Under the pieces are notes generated by a model, which did not search any database, was not told the origin of the DNA, and saw only the letters and a program-made list of their open reading frames with translations. Below, one piece after another: positions 1 to 7,422 of a stretch of 36,525 nucleotides of DNA (positions are counted from its first letter, which is position 1; every line of letters begins with the position of its first letter). The stretch is from Streptomyces sp. CC208A (GTDB taxonomy: Bacteria > Actinomycetota > Actinomycetes > Streptomycetales > Streptomycetaceae), in the NCBI RefSeq assembly GCF_030010625.1, contig NZ_JASCXN010000050.1, forward strand, positions 1 through 36,525, in the 5' to 3' direction. Position numbers and translations under genes: made by a program.

Positions 1-1
1 G

Positions 2-97
2 CCCGAGGGGGCGGGGCGGCAGCTCCGCATGAGCGAGGCGGAGATCACGGCCTTCGCCCAGGCGTGGATGTCCGGCAGGCACAGCACCTCCGCCTGA
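2..97 (+). CDS. 3' end of an unidentified protein (partial, runs off the window)
   Basis: An open frame enters from the left edge and ends with TGA at 95-97. It gives 31 residues ending in an alanine/histidine/serine-rich tail. The visible part has an amphipathic stretch (SEAEITAFAQAWMSG) that could be a C-terminal helix. The start lies outside the window, so length and family cannot be judged. It is on the same strand as the JmjC-type gene, whose ATG is 79 bp further on, so the two could share a transcript. I do not recognise it. It could be a small peptide or the tail of a larger protein. Confidence 0.45.
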   Translation, partial: PEGAGRQLRMSEAEITAFAQAWMSGRHSTSA

Positions 98-176
98 TGC
101 CACATCGCGGGGGCCTGTACCGGCCGGGTGCGGGCCCCCGCTCCCCCTCTTCGCAGACATTCAGGGAGCGCAACCG

Positions 177-1067
177 ATGCCCTTGTCCGACCTGATCGAC
201 ACAGCACCCGAGATCCTGACCCGGTGGCCGAGTGAGCCCCTGCTGTTCAAGCGCGAACCCGGGTCGTTCGCGCATCTGCTGACCCTTGCCGAAGTGAACG
301 CGCTGGTGGACACGCACTGCCTCGCCGCGCGCAACGTCGTACTGCTCAAGGACGGCGAGATCATCGAACGCCACACGTACGTCACGGGAGACGCGCCCCG
401 CCCGGGGGCCGTCCGCGCGCACCTGGACCGGGGAGGGACGGTCACCCTCCGGGACCTCCAGGCGCTGAAACCAGCGGTCAGCCGACTGTGCGACGAGATC
501 CGGCAGGAGACCGGGTGCCGCGTCCACATCAACGCGTACATGACCCCGCCCGGCTCGCAGGGCCTCACGTACCACTACGACCCGTACGTGACGCTCATCC
601 TCCAGGTGGCGGGCCGGAAGGCGTGGCCGCTGCACCCGCCGATCGTGGAGAACCCCACGGGCGAGTACGGGGCGTTCGAGGGGCGCGGATTCACGCACGA
701 CGAACGGAAGCGGCTCGCCACGACCCCGCCGGCGCGGACCGTCACGCTGGAGCCCGGTGACGTCTTCTGGCTCCCTCGCGGCTACCTCCACGCGCCGTAC
801 ACCGTGGGGGACACGACGTCCCTGCACCTGACCGTCGCGATCAAGGAACGCACGCGGCACTGGCTCGCCGAACGCGTCGTGACGGAGATCCTGGCACAGG
901 CTCTCGTGGACCCGGCACTCCGCGCGCAGATCCCACCCGCCGAACTGCTCGACGACCCGGTCCCCGCCATCGAACGAGCACGCACGTACCTGGTCGGCGC
1001 CCTGCTCTCCCTGCCGCCCGAAGACATGAAGGAACCCGTTCGAAGGACGGCAAAGGGTGTCGCGTGA
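177..1067 (+). CDS. JmjC/cupin-type Fe(II)/2-oxoglutarate-dependent oxygenase
   Basis: This 296-residue protein looks like a JmjC_2-type (YcfD/ROX-like) oxygenase, a family that hydroxylates amino-acid side chains in proteins or peptides using Fe(II), O2 and 2-oxoglutarate. The likely metal triad is visible: His133 and Asp135 in a YHYDPY motif, and His205 in the GDVFWLPRGYLHAP segment. The strand between them (VTLILQVAGRKAWPL) is the usual cupin strand with a lysine that could bind 2-oxoglutarate. The helical C-terminal third resembles the dimerisation/winged-helix part of ROX enzymes. No signal peptide is seen, so it is cytoplasmic. The next gene overlaps its end by 11 bp. The substrate is unknown. 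Ribosomal protein hydroxylation is the family's best-known role, but in accessory regions such enzymes can also modify ribosomal peptides. Confidence 0.8.
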   Translation: MPLSDLIDTAPEILTRWPSEPLLFKREPGSFAHLLTLAEVNALVDTHCLAARNVVLLKDGEIIERHTYVTGDAPRPGAVRAHLDRGGTVTLRDLQALKPAVSRLCDEIRQETGCRVHINAYMTPPGSQGLTYHYDPYVTLILQVAGRKAWPLHPPIVENPTGEYGAFEGRGFTHDERKRLATTPPARTVTLEPGDVFWLPRGYLHAPYTVGDTTSLHLTVAIKERTRHWLAERVVTEILAQALVDPALRAQIPPAELLDDPVPAIERARTYLVGALLSLPPEDMKEPVRRTAKGVA

Positions 1068-1524
1068 AGGGAGGTTCCCTGGCTCGTACGCTCCGGGCGT
1101 GACAGCGCACTGGCACGCGTACGCGTACACGGGACGGGCGTACACGGACACGGAGATCCGCCGGGAAACCGCCCCCGCCAACTACCCGCCCATCGAAGTG
1201 GCGCACTGGCTACGGCGCCCGCGGAACCACGTGGCCGACACGTTCGCGTGCAGCCCTGACGGACTGGACCACGCGCTGGCCTGGCTGGAAGGAGAGCTGA
1301 CGCGGAACCCGCCGGTGGACGAGGAGCACTATCCCGTTCTTGAGCGGCTGGAAGGCTCCCGCTCAAGCCTCACGGCCACAAGAAGCACCCCTACCGCGCC
1401 TGCCACGCAACGGGCGGGAGACGCCGTCTACGGCTACTGGTCGAAAGCCGGTCAGTACGTGTCCCGGGCACTGATCGCCTGCCCGCGCGAGGCGGGCGAC
1501 CCGTGCCCGTACGGCATGACGTAG
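1057..1524 (+). CDS. Hypothetical protein coupled to the JmjC-type oxygenase
   Basis: A 155-residue frame starts at GTG 1057, overlapping the end of the oxygenase gene. An AAGGA sequence at 1043-1047 lies 9 nt upstream of this GTG. A second GTG at 1099 (reading TAHWHAYAYTG) is a credible alternative start and would remove 14 poorly conserved-looking residues. The protein is rich in Trp, Tyr, His and Arg in its first half and has no signal peptide or membrane segment. Two cysteines near the C-terminus (ACPREAGDPCPYG) stand out. I do not recognise a domain. Overlap and shared strand imply co-expression with the oxygenase. A strong bidirectional hairpin follows at 1556-1595. Confidence 0.6.
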   Translation: MSREGRFPGSYAPGVTAHWHAYAYTGRAYTDTEIRRETAPANYPPIEVAHWLRRPRNHVADTFACSPDGLDHALAWLEGELTRNPPVDEEHYPVLERLEGSRSSLTATRSTPTAPATQRAGDAVYGYWSKAGQYVSRALIACPREAGDPCPYGMT

Positions 1525-1555
1525 CCCGCCCCTCGCAGCAACACGCACCCATACC

Positions 1556-1595
1556 GCCCCGTCCGTGCGCCGCCCCCGTGGCGTACGGACGGGGC
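1556..1595. terminator. Bidirectional intrinsic terminator
   Basis: A 16-bp stem (1556-1571 with 1580-1595, one G-U pair) closes an 8-nt loop. It lies between the stop of the plus-strand unknown gene (1524) and the stop of the minus-strand GntR gene (1611), so it can end transcription from both sides. There is no long U tract, which is normal for streptomycete terminators. Confidence 0.8.
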
Positions 1596-1610
1596 TTCCC
1601 CGTTCCCCGG

Positions 1611-1892
1611 TTACGCGTCGGCCCGGCCGTCGCCCTCGCCGGTTTGCTCGGCGGGCTCGGTGACGTAGGAACCTCGGCCCGTCACGGTGTAGATGAGCCC
1701 TCGCTCGCGGAGCAGCGCGAGAGCACGGCGAGCGGTTTCCCGTGCGACCCCGTACAGCTCCGTCAACTCCTTCTCCGACGGGAGCGGACGCCCCGGGGCC
1801 AAGTCGCCCCGCTCGATGTCTGCGGCCAAGTCGGCAGCGATCTGCCGGTAGGGAGGTTCCGGGGCCCGGTGGTCGACTTCTCTCGCTGCCAT
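1611..1892 (-). CDS. Small GntR-family transcriptional regulator
   Basis: The 93-residue protein is essentially a GntR winged helix-turn-helix domain. It shows the family pattern PPYRQIAADLAADIERGDLAPGRPLPS, followed by a recognition-helix region (ELTELYGVARETARRALALL) and a wing ending GRGSYV. It lacks an effector-binding domain, as do the short GntR proteins seen in actinobacterial mobile elements. I chose ATG at 1892 because the GntR pattern begins right after it. The longer frame to 1961 would run through the operator-like repeats. A TACGCT -10-like hexamer (1899-1904, minus strand) ends 6 nt before this ATG, suggesting a leaderless mRNA. Nearby TAGACA repeats suggest autoregulation and possible control of the divergent gene at 2072. 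Confidence 0.88.
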   Translation of the reverse strand: MAAREVDHRAPEPPYRQIAADLAADIERGDLAPGRPLPSEKELTELYGVARETARRALALLRERGLIYTVTGRGSYVTEPAEQTGEGDGRADA

Positions 1893-1902
1893 AGCGGAAG
1901 CG

Positions 1903-1968
1903 TAGACAACACGTCCTTCCGAACCCGATACCCAGGCAGACAAAGGCAGGACTAGACACACCTAGACA
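1903..1968. promoter_or_regulatory. Candidate GntR operators: three TAGACA repeats on one helix face
   Basis: TAGACA occurs at 1903-1908, 1953-1958 and 1963-1968. The two upstream copies sit in a longer CTAGACA repeated exactly 10 bp apart, and the third lies 50 bp away, overlapping the -10-like sequence of the GntR gene. Spacing near multiples of a helical turn places them on roughly the same DNA face. That arrangement fits cooperative binding by the adjacent GntR repressor. Binding itself is inferred. Confidence 0.5.
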
Positions 1969-2002
1969 GGTGCCTTAGCGTGATCTCGCGAACACGAAAA
2001 GT

Positions 2003-2038
2003 GCCCCGACAGACCGCGTAGGACCGGTCTACCGGGGC
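2003..2038 (+). terminator. Hairpin in the leader of the gene at 2072
   Basis: GCCCCGACAGACC (2003-2015) pairs with GGTCTACCGGGGC (2026-2038) apart from an internal 2-nt mismatch. It lies 33 bp before the ATG at 2072 and downstream of the TAGACA sites. It could be an attenuator or could insulate the gene from read-through. Function is inferred from structure only. Confidence 0.45.
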
Positions 2039-2071
2039 TCAGCCGAACAGCTTTCTAGGAGCTGAACGACC

Positions 2072-2437
2072 ATGCGCGATCTTATCGCCCGTGCCCTCGT
2101 CTGGGCGCTCTCCGTCCTCGTCCCTCACCGGCCCGGACGCCACTCCGCCGCCTTCCTCGCCGAGCGCCCCGAGACACCTCTCGTGGACCCCTGGCTGAAG
2201 CCGTGGAGCACACCGACCCCCGCCCACGTCCGCGCGCTCTACAGCCCGCTTCGAGGCGAGGATGTCGCATTGGTGCGCCCGTACTGTCGACTGGACGACA
2301 CCCTCGATTTCGGCGTGATCCACGAGCGGCGCACCGCCGCAGTCCTCGCCACGCTCGGCGTGGACTACCCGTACGGCTACGAGGGCGACCACTTCGAAAC
2401 CCTCGCCGCCTTCGCCGCTGCGGGGGTGACCGCGTGA
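2072..2437 (+). CDS. Hypothetical protein
   Basis: A 121-residue protein starts at ATG 2072 with an AGGAG ribosome-binding site (2057-2061) 10 nt upstream. The first 17 residues (MRDLIARALVWALSVLV) are amphipathic or weakly hydrophobic and could be a membrane-contacting helix. They are followed by a basic stretch (PHRPGRHSAAF) and then an acidic, soluble-looking C-terminal half. I recognise no domain. Its stop codon overlaps the GTG start of the next gene by 4 bp (GTGA), so the pair is probably translationally coupled. It lies just past the GntR operator cluster and may be under its control. Confidence 0.6.
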   Translation: MRDLIARALVWALSVLVPHRPGRHSAAFLAERPETPLVDPWLKPWSTPTPAHVRALYSPLRGEDVALVRPYCRLDDTLDFGVIHERRTAAVLATLGVDYPYGYEGDHFETLAAFAAAGVTA

Positions 2438-2637
2438 CCCGCGACGGACTCACGAACCCACCCGCACCCGTGCACGTCGCACTCTGTGTCAAGTGCCGCA
2501 CCCTCACGAACGCCCCCGTGGCGGTCCGCTGGATCCAGAGTGTGAGCGGCCCCGGAACGACCCTCTGCGCATGTCCGGACCACGTGCAGGAACTCACCCC
2601 CGGCCCCCTGCCCGGAGAACTGGAGGGAGGAGCGTAG
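2434..2637 (+). CDS. Small Cys-rich protein, possible zinc knuckle
   Basis: A 67-residue protein starts at GTG 2434 inside the stop of the preceding gene (4-bp GTGA overlap). It has a CVKC pair near residue 18 and a CACPDH cluster near residue 45. This spacing suggests a CxxC...CxCxxH metal site rather than disulfides, given the absence of a signal peptide. It is followed within 25 bp by a strong terminator hairpin, which supports it as the last gene of a short operon. Function is unknown. Confidence 0.55.
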   Translation: MTRDGLTNPPAPVHVALCVKCRTLTNAPVAVRWIQSVSGPGTTLCACPDHVQELTPGPLPGELEGGA

Positions 2638-2658
2638 CCCCCTCGCGGACGGCGAAAC

Positions 2659-2688
2659 GCCCCGCGCGGCTCAACTGCCGTGCGGGGC
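2659..2688 (+). terminator. Intrinsic terminator after the small Cys-rich gene
   Basis: A 12-bp stem (2659-2670 with 2677-2688, one G-U pair) with a 6-nt loop is followed by TT. It ends the plus-strand two-gene unit at 2072-2637. Confidence 0.8.
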
Positions 2689-2691
2689 TTC

Positions 2692-2719
2692 GGAAACCGA
2701 TCCGGGGAAACCGATCCGG
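2692..2719. repeat. Perfect 14-bp tandem duplication
   Basis: GGAAACCGATCCGG occurs twice back to back at 2692-2705 and 2706-2719, between two terminators facing each other. It is probably a slippage duplication in non-coding DNA. Confidence 0.8.
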
Positions 2720-2738
2720 CGCCCACCGCGCAACACGA

Positions 2739-2769
2739 ACGGCCGGCACCCCGGGCGGGCGCCGGCCGT
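2739..2769 (-). terminator. Terminator of the first LCP gene
   Basis: ACGGCCGGC (2739-2747) pairs perfectly with GCCGGCCGT (2761-2769) around a 13-nt loop, starting 9 bp past the LCP stop codon (2778) on the minus strand. Confidence 0.75.
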
Positions 2770-2777
2770 CCGGAAGG

Positions 2778-4025
2778 TCACCGGTTCGATTCGACGGTGA
2801 CCTTCTGGTCGTTCTTGATCTGCTCGACGAGCTGCTTCACCTTCGGCATGTCCCACTTGAGGGAGCCCTGCGGCGCGGTGCCCGCGATCGGCATGTTCAT
2901 GGACTTGCCGTCGCCGCCGTTGATGCCCTTCATCGCGAAGAACATCTGGCCCAGGTCCCACAGGGACATGTCCTTGTCGACGATCAGGGTGTCCAGGCCG
3001 GCGCCGAGCGTCGGGTACAGGCGGAAGGGGTTGATGATCGTGCCCGGGGTCGCCGCCTGGTTGGCCAGGGCGGCGAGGAACTTCTGCTGGTTCTTCGTCC
3101 GGGCCAGGTCCGACTCGGCGAAGGCGTAGCGGGTGCGGACGAAGGCGAGGGCCTGCTCGCCGTCGAGGGTCTGCTCGCCGGCCTGGAAGTCGGCGCCCGA
3201 CTTCTTGTCCTTGAAGCCCTTTTCGATGTTCAGCTCGACGCCGCCGAGCGCGTCCACGATGTTCGCGAAGCCGGCGAAGCCGATCTCCGCGTAGTGGTCG
3301 ATCCGCAGGCCGGTGTTGAACTCCACCGTACGGACGAGCAGTTCGGGCCCGTCCATCGCGTAGGCCGCGTTCAGCTTGGAGCCGCCGCGCGCCGGGTACT
3401 GCTTGCCGGACTCGGAGCCGACGAAGCTGGGGATCGTCACCCAGGAGTCGCGGGGCAGCGAGATCATCGTGTTCCCGCTGGAGCAGGCCGCGAGGATCAT
3501 CATCGAGTCGGTCCGCTTGCCCTCCGCGGAGCCGGTGTGCAGCTTCTTCTTCTCCTCGGCCGTCATGCCCTCGCGGCTGTCGGAGCCGACGATCAGGTAC
3601 GTCGTGCAGTCGCCCTCGGCGGGCCGCTCGATGACCTTGGAGAGGTCCACCTCGTTGCGCATCTGCGAGCTGGCCCAGGCGTACGTGCCGACGCCCCACA
3701 CCAGGACGCCGACGCCCAGCACGATCGACCCAATCTTGATCCGCTTGCGCCAGTCCGGCGCGGCTCCCGCGGGGCGGGCGCCGGGTCCCGCCGGGCCGCC
3801 GGGGCCGCCCGCGCCGCCGTGCCCCCCGCCCTGCGGGGTGCCGTACACCTGGCCGGTGCTGTACCCGGAGTCGTACCCCGTGGCCTGGGCCTGAGTGAAG
3901 TTCGGGTTGTACGCCTGCCCCTGGTCGTACCCCTGCTGGTACTGCGAGGACTGCGATCCCCGCGGTCGTCGCTGCACGTGCCGCATGGGGCGGGCGCCCT
4001 CGGGCTGCTCAGGCCACTCATTCAT
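2778..4025 (-). CDS. LytR-CpsA-Psr (LCP) family glycopolymer transferase, Tyr/Gln-rich N-terminus (LCP-A)
   Basis: A 415-residue single-pass membrane protein. Residues 1-90 are a cytoplasmic low-complexity arm rich in Y, Q and G (QYQQGYDQGQAYN, then a GGP run), residues 98-118 are the membrane helix, and the rest is an extracellular LCP domain. Family motifs are present: IVGSDSR (145-151), RTDSMMIL (171-178), SLPRDS (189-194) and ALAFVRTRYAF. LCP proteins move undecaprenyl-pyrophosphate-linked glycopolymers onto peptidoglycan, and the Arg and Asp residues of these motifs bind the pyrophosphate and metal. There is no LytR_C domain and no C-terminal Cys, unlike the other LCP proteins here. It has its own pair, Cys140 and Cys181. 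ATG 4025 was chosen over an upstream in-frame start because the extension is not family-like. No strong ribosome-binding site is seen. Confidence 0.93.
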   Translation of the reverse strand: MNEWPEQPEGARPMRHVQRRPRGSQSSQYQQGYDQGQAYNPNFTQAQATGYDSGYSTGQVYGTPQGGGHGGAGGPGGPAGPGARPAGAAPDWRKRIKIGSIVLGVGVLVWGVGTYAWASSQMRNEVDLSKVIERPAEGDCTTYLIVGSDSREGMTAEEKKKLHTGSAEGKRTDSMMILAACSSGNTMISLPRDSWVTIPSFVGSESGKQYPARGGSKLNAAYAMDGPELLVRTVEFNTGLRIDHYAEIGFAGFANIVDALGGVELNIEKGFKDKKSGADFQAGEQTLDGEQALAFVRTRYAFAESDLARTKNQQKFLAALANQAATPGTIINPFRLYPTLGAGLDTLIVDKDMSLWDLGQMFFAMKGINGGDGKSMNMPIAGTAPQGSLKWDMPKVKQLVEQIKNDQKVTVESNR

Positions 4026-4144
4026 GCGGACCAGTGTGCCGGTCCCCGCTTTCCGGGCGACAGGCCGGGTGGAAAATAGGACCGGTGCTGTTGCCAAGCT
4101 GATGCAAAGCGGACAACGCCGATACCAGGCATAAGGTGGAGGAC

Positions 4145-4678
4145 ATGACAGAACAGGGCGCTATCCCGGGCAAGCCCACCTCGGCCTCCCGCACCACTCT
4201 CAGCCACATCATGACCAGCCACGACACCAACCTCCTCGGGACGGTGCACGGCGGTGTGATCATGAAGCTGGTGGACGACGCGGCGGGCGCCGTCGCCGGC
4301 CGCCACTCCGGCGGACCGGCCGTGACCGCCTCCATGGACGAGATGGCCTTCCTGGAGCCCGTCCGCGTCGGCGACCTCCTCCATGTGAAGGCCCAGGTCA
4401 ACTGGACCGGCCGCTCCTCCATGGAGGTCGGCGTACGCGTCCTGGCCGAGCGCTGGAACGACACCACCCCCGCGACCCAGGTCGGCTCCGCGTACCTGGT
4501 CTTCGCCGCCGTCGACGCCGACGGCAAGCCCCGTCCGGTCCCTCAGGTCCTCCCCGAGACCGAACAGGACAAGCGCCGCTACCAGGAGGCCCAGATCCGC
4601 CGCACCCACCGCCTGGCCCGCCGCCAGGCCATCAAGGAACTCCGCGAGCGCCGGGCCGCCGAGGGCTACGAGGACTGA
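4145..4678 (+). CDS. Acyl-CoA thioesterase, hotdog fold
   Basis: A 177-residue hotdog protein of the YciA/BACH type, which hydrolyses acyl-CoA to free acid and CoA in the cytoplasm. The signature segment is near the start: SHIMTSHDTNLLGTVHGG followed by the active-site helix VIMKLVDDAAG. The conserved Asp and the HGG turn are intact. A second conserved block reads FLEPVRVGDLLHVKAQVNWTGRSSMEVGVRV. The C-terminus is highly charged and basic. ATG 4145 is preferred because AAGG (4133-4136) sits 8 nt upstream. A GTG at 4136 would add three residues. It converges on the LCP gene at 4694 with 15 bp between stops and is divergent from LCP-A. Confidence 0.9.
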   Translation: MTEQGAIPGKPTSASRTTLSHIMTSHDTNLLGTVHGGVIMKLVDDAAGAVAGRHSGGPAVTASMDEMAFLEPVRVGDLLHVKAQVNWTGRSSMEVGVRVLAERWNDTTPATQVGSAYLVFAAVDADGKPRPVPQVLPETEQDKRRYQEAQIRRTHRLARRQAIKELRERRAAEGYED

Positions 4679-4693
4679 CCCCGAAACGTCCCC

Positions 4694-6196
4694 TCACGGG
4701 CACACCACCTGGTCCCCGGTCACCGCCTCGAACGGCCCCCGCGCCGCCGCCGGCGCCTCCACCCGCACCGCCGTGACGCCCCGGTACTCCGAGCCCGCCG
4801 TCACCCGCAGGGTTCCGCCCCGGCCCGGTACCGGCTTCAGTTCGGCGCCCGGCAGGGCCGCCGCGAGGGACTCGGCGGAGCGGTCCCAGCGGGGGTCGTA
4901 CTCGATCACGGTCCGCTTCAGCTCGCCGCCCTCGCCCGTCATCGGCGTCCGCGTCGTGTCGAAGCCCGCCCCCCGCAGCGCGTCGTCCACCTTCCGCCCC
5001 AGGCCGTCGATCCGGGTGCCGTTGTAGACCTGCACCCGGATCTTCTCCGGCGCCACGTCCACGACGACCGCCTCGGGCTTCTTCTCGGGCGTGGACGCCG
5101 GGGCCGGCCGCTCCGCCAGCGGCCGGTCCTCGCGCAGCGCCGCGAACAGCTGCTGCGCCTTCACCGCGTCCCACTTCACGGTCGACCCGATGCCCTTCAC
5201 GGAGAAGTCCATGTCCCCGATCGGCACGGACACGAACTCCGACGACGCCGGCGTGAAGCCCCGCATCGCCTTGGCCAGCGCGAGCAGCTGGTCCGTGCCG
5301 AAGCCCTCGTCGGCCCGTACGGAGCCCAGCAGCGTCGTCGCGACCTCCCGGAACCGCACCGGGTTGAACAGCACCCCGCCGCTGGTCAGCCGGTCCACGA
5401 GCGCCGCCAGGAACTTCTGCTGCCGCTGCATCCGCCCGATGTCCGCCGCCCCGTCGATGTGCCGGGAGCGCACGTACTGGAGCGCCTGCCCGCCGTCGAG
5501 CTCGTGCGTGCCGGCCGCCAGCTCCAGGCCCGTGTACGCGTCCTTGACCGGCTTCGCCGTGCAGATCCGCACCCCGCCGACCGCGTCCACCGTCCGCATG
5601 AAGCTGGTGAAGTCGACCTCCAGGTAGTGGTCGATCTTGACCCGGGTCAGCGCCTCCACCGTCCGCACGGTCAGCGCGGGCCCGCCCTCCGCGTAGGCGG
5701 CGTTCAGCTTCACCGGGTGCGCCCGGTGCTTCTCGCCGCTGTTCTGGTCGGTGTGCTCGGGCAGTTCGGCGTACGAGTCCCGGGGCAGGCTGACGACGCT
5801 GGCCCGCTCCCGGTCCTCGGAGATGTGCACGAGCAGCACGGTGTCCGTGCAGTGGCAGGGCGCCCCGCCGAGCCGGTACTTCCGCTTCTCCTCGGGCGTG
5901 ATCCGGTCGCGCCCGTCGGTGCCGACGACGAGCACGTTCATGCCGGTCCCCGCCTGCGGGCGGTTCTTCATGTCCTTGAACGGGTCCACCCGGGTGATCC
6001 CGGTGTCCAGGCCGGTGACCACCGCGTGCCCGATCCCCCCGGCCGCCAGCACCACCACGGACAGCGCGGTCGCCATCCGCATGCCCCAGCGGGGCCGCCG
6101 CCGGGGCCGCCGCACCGGTACGGGCCCGCCGCGCCGGGGGGCGGGCGGGCGGCCGGGTGTGCGGGGCGGACGGGGCGTGCGGGGCGGTGTGGGCAC
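4694..6196 (-). CDS. LCP family protein with LytR_C domain (LCP-B)
   Basis: A 500-residue protein: a Pro/Arg-rich cytoplasmic arm (1-38), a membrane helix (about 41-60), an LCP domain from about residue 85 (LVVGTDGRDR, CTDTVLLVHI, SLPRDSY, ALQYVRSRH) and a C-terminal LytR_C domain at about 386-485 beginning IRVQVYNGTRIDG. GTG 6196 is chosen because GGAGG (6206-6210 on the complement) lies 9 nt upstream. The longer frame to 6271 has no such site. It carries a Cys after the core GGV turn (GGVRIC) and one two residues from the end (VVCP), a pairing shared with the next three LCP proteins. The role is attachment of lipid-linked glycans to the wall. It is divergent from the glycosyltransferase at 6325, with 128 bp between start codons. 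Confidence 0.93.
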   Translation of the reverse strand: MPTPPRTPRPPRTPGRPPAPRRGGPVPVRRPRRRPRWGMRMATALSVVVLAAGGIGHAVVTGLDTGITRVDPFKDMKNRPQAGTGMNVLVVGTDGRDRITPEEKRKYRLGGAPCHCTDTVLLVHISEDRERASVVSLPRDSYAELPEHTDQNSGEKHRAHPVKLNAAYAEGGPALTVRTVEALTRVKIDHYLEVDFTSFMRTVDAVGGVRICTAKPVKDAYTGLELAAGTHELDGGQALQYVRSRHIDGAADIGRMQRQQKFLAALVDRLTSGGVLFNPVRFREVATTLLGSVRADEGFGTDQLLALAKAMRGFTPASSEFVSVPIGDMDFSVKGIGSTVKWDAVKAQQLFAALREDRPLAERPAPASTPEKKPEAVVVDVAPEKIRVQVYNGTRIDGLGRKVDDALRGAGFDTTRTPMTGEGGELKRTVIEYDPRWDRSAESLAAALPGAELKPVPGRGGTLRVTAGSEYRGVTAVRVEAPAAARGPFEAVTGDQVVCP

Positions 6197-6309
6197 GGAC
6201 GGACACCTCCGCGGGTGTGACGAGGGGGACCGTGAGCACCGTAGGCCCATACGATCAGCCGGTAGGGCCACCGGACCCGGCGGCGCGCGCCGCTGTCCCC
6301 CGTTCGCGG

Positions 6310-6315
6310 TAACGT
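6310..6315 (+). promoter_or_regulatory. -10-like element suggesting a leaderless glycosyltransferase mRNA
   Basis: TAACGT ends 9 nt before the ATG at 6325. No ribosome-binding site is visible, so transcription probably starts at or beside the start codon. There is no good -35. Confidence 0.35.
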
Positions 6316-6324
6316 GACCCGTTG

Positions 6325-7350
6325 ATGAACGCCACGCCCCCCGTATCCGTGATCATGCCGGTCCTCAATGAGGAGCGGCATCTGCGCAACTCGGTCCGTC
6401 ACATCCTGGCGCAGGAGTACGACGGCGAGATGGAGGTGGTGATCGCCCTCGGCCCGTCCACGGACCGTACGGACGAGATCGCCGCCGAGCTGGTACGCGA
6501 GGACCCCCGGGTCCACACCGTGCCCAACCCCACGGGCCGCACCCCCGCCGCCCTCAACGCGGCGATCAAGGCGTCCCGCCACCCGATCGTGGTGCGCGTC
6601 GACGGCCACGGGATGCTGTCGCCGAACTACATCGCCACCGCCGTCCGCCTCCTGGAGGAGACCGGCGCGCAGAACGTCGGCGGCATCATGCACGCCGAGG
6701 GCGAGAACGCCTGGGAGGACGCGGTCGCCGCCGCGATGACCTCGAAGATCGGCGTCGGCAACGCGGCCTTCCACACCGGCGGCGCCGCGGGCCCCGCCGA
6801 GACGGTCTACCTCGGCGTCTTCCGCCGCGAGGCCCTGGAGCGGCAGGGCGGGTACAACGAGGAGTTCATCCGCGCCCAGGACTGGGAGCTGAACTTCCGC
6901 ATCCGCGAGGCCGGCGGCCTGATCTGGTTCTCGCCGGAGCTGCGCGTCCAGTACCGCCCCCGCCCCTCGGTGAAGGCCCTGGCCAAGCAGTACAAGGACT
7001 ACGGCCGTTGGCGCCACGTGGTGGCCCGCTACCACGCCGGCTCCATCAACCTCCGCTACCTGGCCCCGCCGGCCGCCGTCTGCGCCATCGCCGCGGGCAC
7101 GCTCGTCGGCGCCACCCTCACCCCGCTCGGCTTCGTGATCCCCGCGGGCTACCTGGCCGCGATCACCGCCGGTTCGGTCCCGGCCGGCAAGGGCCTCTCC
7201 CTGAAGGCCCGCGCCCAGATCCCGGTGGCCCTCGCCACCATGCACATGTCCTGGGGCTTCGGCTTCCTCACCAGCCCCAAGTCCCTGGCGCGGAAGGTCA
7301 TCGCGAGCCGCCGCCCGGCGGTGAAGCGGGACGAGACCGAGACGGTCTGA
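6325..7350 (+). CDS. Glycosyltransferase family 2 with C-terminal membrane segments
   Basis: A 341-residue GT-A fold enzyme. It opens with the family 2 pattern PVSVIMPVLNEERHLRNSV and continues with the nucleotide-binding region ending VRVDGHG (metal-site Asp near residue 91) and the acceptor-side motif GGYNEEFIRAQDWELNFRI. After about residue 240 there are hydrophobic stretches (APPAAVCAIAAGTLVGA and LGFVIPAGYLAAITAG) that would anchor it to the inner face of the membrane. It probably adds a sugar to a lipid-linked or surface glycan; donor and acceptor cannot be told from sequence. Its position between LCP genes suggests it builds a polymer that an LCP protein then attaches. ATG 6325 is used; the TTG just before it is less likely. 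Confidence 0.9.
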   Translation: MNATPPVSVIMPVLNEERHLRNSVRHILAQEYDGEMEVVIALGPSTDRTDEIAAELVREDPRVHTVPNPTGRTPAALNAAIKASRHPIVVRVDGHGMLSPNYIATAVRLLEETGAQNVGGIMHAEGENAWEDAVAAAMTSKIGVGNAAFHTGGAAGPAETVYLGVFRREALERQGGYNEEFIRAQDWELNFRIREAGGLIWFSPELRVQYRPRPSVKALAKQYKDYGRWRHVVARYHAGSINLRYLAPPAAVCAIAAGTLVGATLTPLGFVIPAGYLAAITAGSVPAGKGLSLKARAQIPVALATMHMSWGFGFLTSPKSLARKVIASRRPAVKRDETETV

Positions 7351-7368
7351 CCCCCCTCGTACGAACGG

Positions 7369-7407
7369 CGACGGCCGGGCCCCTCGTTCAGGAGGGCCCG
7401 GCCGTCG
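7369..7407. terminator. Strong bidirectional terminator
   Basis: A perfect 14-bp stem (7369-7382 with 7394-7407) and 11-nt loop lie between the converging stops of the glycosyltransferase (7350) and LCP-C (7423). Confidence 0.88.
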
Positions 7408-7422
7408 GCGTGGGGGAGGGGG

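Noticed and set aside
1..2700. An integrated plasmid or prophage
   Set aside because: A GntR regulator and small unknown genes are present, but no integrase, excisionase, replication protein, tRNA or attachment repeat is visible.
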